In this document: one piece after another, positions 6,513 to 12,330 of the stretch
Layout: the number at the start of each line of letters is the position of its first letter
How positions within the stretch are numbered: the first letter of the stretch is position 1
From: Chrysochromulina parva
Lineage: Eukaryota > Haptophyta > Prymnesiales > Chrysochromulinaceae
Assembly (NCBI GenBank): GCA_002887195.1
Contig: PJAB01001768.1
Span: 1 to 12,330 of the forward strand
DNA: 12,330 bases
Direction of reading: 5' to 3'
The notes under the pieces: model-generated
Told to the model about the DNA's origin: nothing
Database searches by the model: none
The model's input: the letters and a program-made list of their open reading frames with translations, nothing else
Translations under genes and position numbers: made by a program

Positions 6513-8072
6513 CGCTCTCGGTACGACACAGTGGCTCCGTCGATGGCTTCGTCGTCTGACTCCGCAACGGAGTTTGAGGCTTTTTGCTCGATTGATGCGA
6601 GTCTTGATGCGAGTCTTGATGCTGCCTGAAAACGAGTCCGTGCACACGAGTCGGACAAGACCGAGCAAGCCATAGCGACACATCTCGGACGAGAGCGTAG
6701 GTCACGTCGCGGACACGCGGAGGTGCAACATCAGCGCGAGTGCACAAACGAGGACTCGGCTGTATGTCAAACTCGCGGACGCGTACGGACGACGTAACTC
6801 AACTAGCAGCCGTGACTTCTAGTGCTGCACCGCGTCTTTGCGAGCAGAGTCATCGAATGGTTCCTCTGAGCTTTTTCGTCTCAGCTGAGCCGTACATTGA
6901 CGTGGGCGACAAATAGACGATCATCGTAGATCATCGCACGATCCGAACGTTCGTGGAGGACGAGTAAAGAGGACAAGAGGAGCAGCGCGCACGCTGGTCG
7001 ACGAGTGCATTAACGAGTGCATCGACAAGTTGCACCGAGTAAGGCTCCAACTGCGGTGCGTCTCATCCAAAGCACACTGTGGCGGCAACCTTGCAACGCG
7101 GCTGCAGCGAGAGCTCGAGGAGCACAGAACAAACGCTCCACAGGAGCGCGTGCTCAGCGCATGTGGCCGAGTTGAGACATCCAAAGCACATGTGGCGTCC
7201 GAGCTCGAGCATCGTATCCTCGTCCACAGATCGAACCCGAAAACCCTCATGAGATGATCACCTCGATCAGGCCGCGACGGTCCGGCTTCAGCACACAGGG
7301 GTCGTGGATCGCGAGGTGTGCGCACGGTGTGGCACAGTACTCGGGCGATCCTCTCCGGGTTATCTCCGGGTCTCAAGCAAAGCAAGAACATGTTCCAAAC
7401 ATGCGCCTTCTGGGACGACGCATCTAGACGCATCGTCGATGTAAAAGGCGACGCGTGTGCAAGACGAGCGAGTGCAGAGCTCTCCTTGCATGCACGAGCG
7501 AGTTTCGCTCTTCCAGAGCATGCTGCCTGTGCATGAGATAACCTCGCATCTCACGCCCGACTCGACCACATCAACTTGCTCCCCCCGACCTGCTCAGGCG
7601 CGTCCTCATGGGCTGTATGATGCTCGACCAGGGGCAGCATGATGGTCGAGAGTAGGTCGAGAGTTAAGTGTTAGTCGAGAGTCCCCCCAAAGCACGGCTG
7701 GTGCGTCTGTGCATTGCCGGTTCAGCCTTCAGCGTGGTCACAGATCGGCGAGATAATCGGCGAGAGGCACACAAGAGCATTCGTGCGGGGATGCGGGCAC
7801 ACTCCTTTTGCAGTTAGCTTGCTGTGGCAACTACCACATCACAAAAGCAAGGCCTTATAGCCAACGGCTGAACGGTATCGGTTCCGGGCAGACGGGCATC
7901 AACTACGACGTGATATCGAGACTAGGAAGACTGCCCAACGCCATAAACGGTGAAAAGCGTGAAGGGACGGGCTCTAGCATGGGCTCTAGTCCTTTTGCGC
8001 AACACGACGACTTGATCATGTACGATGTAGCAAGTACGCTTTTCGTGTACCGTACTAGAAGAACTACAGACA
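6513..8072. other. Long stretch without a supported gene
   Basis: About 1.56 kb with no convincing coding. The longest frames (minus 6921-7433, 170 codons; plus 7808-8083, 91 codons) have no recognisable domain and no long hydrophobic segments, so I found no other channel repeat. The stretch has degenerate repeats: CATCCAAAGCACA at 7064-7076 and 7178-7190, each followed by GTGGCG-like and GAGCTCGAG sequence, and GTCGAGAGT at 7645-7653, 7656-7664 and 7674-7682. It could hold decayed parts of the channel gene or the 3' region of the 730-residue gene. Confidence 0.5.
6592..6622. repeat. 12-bp tandem repeat, about 2.6 copies
   Basis: TTGATGCGAGTC occurs at 6592-6603 and 6604-6615, followed by a partial copy at 6616-6622. 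It lies about 80 bp upstream, on the minus strand, of where channel similarity begins. Confidence 0.85.
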
Positions 8073-10265
8073 CTAAACCTTGAGTGATGGCCCACGTTGC
8101 GACGCTGATGGTGCACCAGCAGCTACGGGAGACCGGCGTGTGGGTTGCGCCGCCGATGGTGGTGGCATGTGTGGCGGCGAAATGCCGCGCGCTGGTCTTG
8201 CGGCAGGGGTTTGGTCGCTGCTCACTGCACCGAAAATGGAGGGCTGCGGCAACACCCTTCGTGTCGGCGCCTTCATGGTCAAGCCAGCGGCGCTCGTGGT
8301 GGTGGTGCTCGAGGCGGCCGTCGCGGCGCTCGACGCTGCGGCGAGGCTCACTCCCCGAAGTGGGCCTCGCGCCGAGGAGGTACTTGTACGCGTGGTGCTC
8401 GGGCGAGAGCTGCTGGGCCGGCCGCAGCTAAAGTTTTCGCACCAGCCGCTTTCAGCATTGCTGGTACGCACGCGTGCCGAGGAGCGTGGCGTGCGAGTGT
8501 AGTCAATGTGCATTCGCTTGTACTCGTCCGCCGCACGGAAGGTCTCCACAAGGGCGGGGCTCTCGGTCAGGGACGAAGCGTTGGGCATGCGTCCGAGGCG
8601 CGGCACCACGATCGTCGGCATGGGCGAAGGCGGCGCAATCTGCATGCTGCCGCTCTCCCCCGCCAGCAGGTCCGAGCCGATGTACATTGCGATAGACGGG
8701 TGCGCGGTCGAGGGTGGCTTGAGTGTCGCGTGCCCCTGCACCCGTGCCAGGAGCTCAACGTCCGTCGCGGTACGCATCCCCACATCCAGCCGTCGGCCGT
8801 CGCGCGTGATCACGAATGTCTTCTCTGCTGCCTTGGGCTTCTCTGCTTGACTCGTCGGCGCCTTGCCGGCTGTGCTGTTGGACAGCGGGGCGCGTGTTGG
8901 AAGCTGCTCGCTGCTCTCATCAGTGGACCACTGGCCGACCTTAACTTCGTAGATCCAGTGCCCCGTTGGGCAGTGACCATCTTCGTTAATCTCGGTCCAA
9001 GTAGTTCTAGTGCCCGAGGACGAGAGGTTCATACCGAGCGTATGGCCGTTTTGACTCATCTTCGACGTGACAGCAATCGAGAGCGTCGCCGACGGCGGCC
9101 CGCCCTCATCCGGCGTGCCTCTACCCGTATCCTCGCCCGGCGTGCCCTCGCCCGTAGGCAGGGGCTTGCGCAGGCCCAGGCGCTCGTGATACTTCGCCCA
9201 GTCAATTCCGATAGCTGAGGCCAATTCTGGTGCCTTGATGACGACGGGAGGTTCCCACTTGGTCGGATGCGGCATCTCGCCGATCTCCCAGGCGCGCTTG
9301 CGCATCACGGGCGCTGTCGTCGTGAGCCCAACGCCGTCGTTCTCCCGTGCCGCGAGCGCCTCCGCACGCTGCAGCGGCGTGTTTATGACGTGGGTGTGCA
9401 CCCACGTCGACGTGTCGCGCGCGCCCACACTCTGACTCGATAGTTGGCGCTTCGGGTGCCGGCGGAAGGCGTCGCGATAGGGCGCCTGCGGCTTTGAGCC
9501 AATGCAAAGACCAGATGGGTATTGCGCAGCTCTTCTTGCGTCTTTGCTTTGGCTCAAGACCAGATGGGTATTGCAGTGGGCGCCTGACTGATGTGGTTGG
9601 CTCGGGGTCGATGCGTCGTCGTCGTCGTACTCCTTCTCGACCTCTTGCCCTTGGGCGGTGCGCGAATGAAGACGGCCACTGCGGATGGCAATGTTCGGCA
9701 GTGGCTCCCAAAGCCTTGCACTTTGACCGCCGGCGCTGCCGCCGCCCTCCTCCTCTCCGTCATCGCCCTCAGCAAGCCCCTCTTCTTCTCCTTTGGCTTC
9801 GACCGTTGATAGACACGGCGCAGCAGATGAAGCAGGCGCAGCACCTTGCGATGGCACGTTGGCGGACGGACTTAAGGGCAGCTCGACTTCTAGTCGAGCA
9901 GCGATGGGTAGGACTTGGTCGATGGCAGGTGGAGCCGCAATGTGCTGAGGTGCTGCTGGCTCTTCAGCTCGCGGCGATGGTGCCCTCGTGGTGATGGTGC
10001 GAGCGGGGCGCTGCTTCTGGCTTTTCAGCAGGTGGCGATACCGGGCAGGCGATGCTGTTGCAGCTGGAGGGGCAGTGTTTGGCATCATGATCGTAGTGTG
10101 TATCTTTGAGAGCCATGAACACAAGGATGTGAAGCCAATCGCCTCAGCGCCACGATCTAACAGATCCTGGAGCTCGTCCTTGCCCGGCGCTTCACTTGAA
10201 TCTGGCTCGCTCACGATGATCCATGGCCGTCCGCCATCTGGCCGCGGCCCACCATCTACCATCAA
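8073..10265 (-). CDS. 730-residue low-complexity protein, unknown family
   Basis: A single uninterrupted frame of 730 codons, the longest in the window. I do not recognise any family. Most of it looks disordered: Pro/Ala/Ser-rich at 63-150, an acidic Glu/Gly tract at about 156-178, another acidic patch (KEYDDDDAS, 211-219), a Gly/Thr/Pro/Glu segment at 371-390, and Ser/Thr/Ala-rich sequence from about 615 to the end. More ordered-looking parts are about 280-365 (RAWEIGEMPHPTKWEPPVVI, IDWAKYHERLGLRKPL), 398-450 (HWIYEVKVGQW) and 480-600 (KTFVITRDGRRLDVG, DEYKRMHIDYTRTP). These conventional stretches, mixed charge and length favour coding over chance in GC-rich DNA. No signal peptide or membrane segment is seen. 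The start is uncertain; I used the outermost ATG. The region around 231-253 contains a 49-bp-period duplication that could mark an intron or a local frame change. Confidence 0.55.
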   Translation of the reverse strand: MMVDGGPRPDGGRPWIIVSEPDSSEAPGKDELQDLLDRGAEAIGFTSLCSWLSKIHTTIMMPNTAPPAATASPARYRHLLKSQKQRPARTITTRAPSPRAEEPAAPQHIAAPPAIDQVLPIAARLEVELPLSPSANVPSQGAAPASSAAPCLSTVEAKGEEEGLAEGDDGEEEGGGSAGGQSARLWEPLPNIAIRSGRLHSRTAQGQEVEKEYDDDDASTPSQPHQSGAHCNTHLVLSQSKDARRAAQYPSGLCIGSKPQAPYRDAFRRHPKRQLSSQSVGARDTSTWVHTHVINTPLQRAEALAARENDGVGLTTTAPVMRKRAWEIGEMPHPTKWEPPVVIKAPELASAIGIDWAKYHERLGLRKPLPTGEGTPGEDTGRGTPDEGGPPSATLSIAVTSKMSQNGHTLGMNLSSSGTRTTWTEINEDGHCPTGHWIYEVKVGQWSTDESSEQLPTRAPLSNSTAGKAPTSQAEKPKAAEKTFVITRDGRRLDVGMRTATDVELLARVQGHATLKPPSTAHPSIAMYIGSDLLAGESGSMQIAPPSPMPTIVVPRLGRMPNASSLTESPALVETFRAADEYKRMHIDYTRTPRSSARVRTSNAESGWCENFSCGRPSSSRPSTTRTSTSSARGPLRGVSLAAASSAATAASSTTTTSAAGLTMKAPTRRVLPQPSIFGAVSSDQTPAARPARGISPPHMPPPSAAQPTRRSPVAAGAPSASQRGPSLKV
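9507..9574. repeat. 19-bp direct repeat inside the 730-codon frame
   Basis: AAGACCAGATGGGTATTGC occurs at 9507-9525 and 9556-9574, a 49-bp period. GGGCGCCTG occurs at 9480-9488 and 9578-9586, 98 bp apart or twice that period. Because 49 is not a multiple of three, the two copies are read in different frames within the 730-residue protein (residues about 231-253). Confidence 0.85.
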
Positions 10266-10368
10266 GGCTCACAAACGCAAGTCGACGAGCGTTCACCAAA
10301 TGCGAAAAAGTGCTTGCAAATGTTGCAGCAAATGCATGCCACCGCTCCTCTGCTTTTTCTGTTTCTGC

Positions 10369-10372
<4 letters not shown>

Positions 10373-10409
<37 letters not shown>
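10373..10409. repeat. GA dinucleotide microsatellite, 18.5 copies
   Basis: An uninterrupted GA tract of 37 bases lies 108 bp upstream of the start of the minus-strand 730-codon gene, so its transcript side reads as CT repeats. It sits in the 223-bp gap after the MFS gene's stop codon. It may be part of the promoter or leader, or simply a microsatellite. Length variation between strains is likely. Confidence 0.95.
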
Positions 10410-10411
<2 letters not shown>

Positions 10412-10488
10412 AAGGTCAGCTCTGAAACGAATTATAATTATAGAGTTTTCGAACATGTCGAAGTGCCCGATGGCCGTACAAGAACAAG

Positions 10489-11904
10489 TTACAAACCGTC
10501 CTCGTCCTCTTCGAGCGCGCTGAACGCTCGCGCACTGCGCGATTTGCCGACGATCTTTTTGCGCCCGCTCGTCGCGTGCTCGCAGCCGGCGCCACCTCCG
10601 CCGGCCCCGTCCTCGTCCACCGTCGGCGCAGGTGCAACCGCTGCTGTCTCCCCTGTTGGCGGTGGCTCACTTGCGCTGGGCTCGTCCGAATGCAGTACCA
10701 TGTACGCTGTGTGTGAGGTGAAGGCAAGCAGCCCGATCGCCCGGCACGCGAGCCGCGGGTCGCTGCCCGCCTTGAGGGCCTGACCAGCGAGCACGCTGAC
10801 GATCGCCACCAAGCCGCTACGTAAGGCGCCCATCAAGCCAGCGGCGGTCGCAGCGCGTCGTGGGAAGGGCTCGAGGCATTGCACCTGTGCCGGGACCATG
10901 CAGATGCTGCGCCCCAGCGTGAAGATCACCATGGAGGCCTGGAGGCAAGCTTGTGAGAGCACGGAGGGAGTGGTTGCGAGCGGCGTGAACGAGAAGAGCA
11001 CTAGCAAGCCCGCACACGAGGTGCAGATCGACAGCCCGACCAAGTAGACAGCCCCGGGGCTCAGCCCGAGCCGCCGGCGGAGCGTGGGCACGATCGCGGA
11101 GCCCACGACAGCGCCCAGAAAGGTGACCGCATAAAATAGTCCGAAGAGAGCTACGGGCACGCCGTAGAACTGCTGCAGGATGTACGACGAGGTGGCGATG
11201 TACACGAAGAGCGCGGCAAAGCCGGTCGCCTCTGGTATCGCCCAACAAAGGAACCGACGCTGCGCCAAAAGGTAGCCTATTCCCCCGAGGAGATCACGGC
11301 AGTTTAAGGAGCGCTGGCGGCGTTCGGCGGTGAGTGACTCGGGCAGATGGATGTGCGAGCCGAGCAGCGTGGCGCCGCCGCCTACGGCGAGGAAGACAAA
11401 CGTGGAGCGCCAGCCTGAAAGCGCCTCGAGGAAGCTTCCGATCACCGGCGCACACAATGGCGCAATCGCACGCACCATCGAAAAATACACCATGACCTCT
11501 TCGCGTCGCTCAGCGCTGAGCAGATCGCGAAGCATCGCCATTGAGAGGATGGCAGCGCACGCAGAGCCAACCGACTGCGTGATCCGAGGTACGAGTAGCA
11601 GCTCTATTGACGGTGCCGCCGCCGCCGCCACGCACGAGAGCACATACGTCAGCAGGCCACCGAGGAGCATGCTTCGGCGGCCAAGCACGTCAGAAAAAGG
11701 TCCGAGCAAGACCTGCATGATCGAGAAGCCCGCTGTGTATACAGAGATGGTGGCGAGCGTAGTTGTCGTGCTCGCCTGCATCTCTGCTTGCAGGTTAGGC
11801 AGCGATGGAATGTAAATCTCCATGGTGAGCGGCGGAAACGCTGAGAGCGCGCATAGGATGGCCAGCGCGGCACAGCTGGGGGCCGACTCGGCCGCGCTCG
11901 GCAT
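10489..11904 (-). CDS. MFS exporter, Bcr/CflA-like drug:H+ antiporter (DHA1)
   Basis: Encodes 471 residues. The first about 405 have the length and pattern of a 12-helix major facilitator. Helix 1 carries PLTMEIYIPSLPNLQAEM (25-42), matching the Bcr/CflA signature in which the Asp before Tyr-Leu-Pro is here Glu29. The loop after helix 2 carries MFS motif A (GPFSDVLGRRSMLLGG, 68-83). SMAMLRDL (121-128) and APLCAPVIGSFLEALSGWRS (148-167, motif C-like) are also typical. Family members export small molecules such as drugs or sulfonamides in exchange for protons across the plasma membrane; the substrate here cannot be read. A hydrophilic tail (about 406-471) with a Pro/Gly-rich linker, a basic patch (GRKK...KSR) and an acidic end (EEDEDG) exceeds the usual bacterial length and is probably cytosolic. 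The family is best known in bacteria; the tail and eukaryotic neighbours argue against contamination and suggest old transfer. Confidence 0.88.
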   Translation of the reverse strand: MPSAAESAPSCAALAILCALSAFPPLTMEIYIPSLPNLQAEMQASTTTTLATISVYTAGFSIMQVLLGPFSDVLGRRSMLLGGLLTYVLSCVAAAAAPSIELLLVPRITQSVGSACAAILSMAMLRDLLSAERREEVMVYFSMVRAIAPLCAPVIGSFLEALSGWRSTFVFLAVGGGATLLGSHIHLPESLTAERRQRSLNCRDLLGGIGYLLAQRRFLCWAIPEATGFAALFVYIATSSYILQQFYGVPVALFGLFYAVTFLGAVVGSAIVPTLRRRLGLSPGAVYLVGLSICTSCAGLLVLFSFTPLATTPSVLSQACLQASMVIFTLGRSICMVPAQVQCLEPFPRRAATAAGLMGALRSGLVAIVSVLAGQALKAGSDPRLACRAIGLLAFTSHTAYMVLHSDEPSASEPPPTGETAAVAPAPTVDEDGAGGGGAGCEHATSGRKKIVGKSRSARAFSALEEDEDGL

Positions 11905-12330
11905 CGTCGGATCCGCGTGTTCGCGGGCGCGCCACGTCGGTCATTTAGTTTGAACACGGCACGTGCAGTGTGAACTGCAAAACTCAGAAGCACTCATGGA
12001 ACAAACGCCTACCGTAGGTGTGGATTGGTTCGGCGGTTTGGACTCTGTGTGATGATGAGGAGCGGCGCGCGCGTCCCTTCCCTTACGCGTGTCGCGGGTC
12101 ACGCTCAACGGCGCGCCCGGTACGGCGCGAGTCGGGGGGATCAGGTCCGGGGGGACGAGGGGGAGGAGCAGCGCGGACGGAAATGTGGCGCCTTTCCTGC
12201 ATCGGATGCGGGGAATCAGGCGCGATGTTTCGTCACGCTCGGGCCGCCGCAGTCTCACTTTGCGCGGGCAATCGCTCGCGCTCGGGGGACAGAGCGGAGA
12301 TGAGCGGGGGGGACCGGCCGGGGGGCGGGC
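11905..12330. other. Upstream region of the MFS gene
   Basis: This 426-bp stretch at the right edge has no supported gene. Frames at 11941-12258 (minus) and 12025-12303 (plus) are Arg/Gly/Ser-rich without domains. It should contain the MFS promoter. The rightmost part (12134-12330) is rich in G-runs on the plus strand. I see no clear TATA-like element near the gene start. Confidence 0.5.

Noticed and set aside
7808..8083. 91-codon plus-strand frame as a small gene
   Set aside because: Its composition is unremarkable, but it has no domain, no signal peptide and no context, so I could not support it.
8145..9218. 357-codon plus-strand frame
   Set aside because: Strongly Arg/Ala/Gly-rich with no domain and antisense to the 730-codon frame, whose composition is more protein-like.

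Overview
The window looks like nuclear DNA of a GC-rich unicellular eukaryote, most likely a microalga such as a haptophyte or other chromist. This is an inference. It rests on intron-free genes with typically eukaryotic products (GnT-I of the Golgi, an ER-type prolyl 4-hydroxylase with an ShKT domain, a STEEP1-like protein, a voltage-gated cation channel relic), wide non-coding gaps, many simple repeats, and no operon structure. I see no rRNA, tRNA, CRISPR array, insertion sequence or intact transposon gene.

Layout. Positions 1-115 may carry the edge of a minus-strand gene. Three plus-strand genes follow: a STEEP1-like/DUF167 fusion protein (451-1326), a secreted or ER-lumenal ShKT/prolyl 4-hydroxylase ending in KEEL (2109-3206), and an N-acetylglucosaminyltransferase I of family GT13 (3516-5108). 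The rest reads on the minus strand: a broken one-repeat relic of a voltage-gated Ca/Na-type channel (5976-6512), a 730-residue low-complexity protein of unknown function (8073-10265), and a Bcr/CflA-type MFS exporter (10489-11904). The two gene sets converge on a repeat-rich region without intact genes (about 5109-8072).

How the genes may relate. The three plus-strand genes all point to the secretory pathway: an ER-exit-factor-like domain, an ER-type proline hydroxylase, and the Golgi enzyme that starts complex N-glycans. They are separate transcription units with 300-780 bp between them, so this may be coincidence. The minus-strand genes share no obvious process. The MFS exporter resembles a family best known from bacteria and is a candidate for ancient horizontal transfer. 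The clearest oddity is the channel relic: S2-to-S6 features are recognisable but spread over several reading frames with small insertions and deletions. I found no convincing new multi-gene system.
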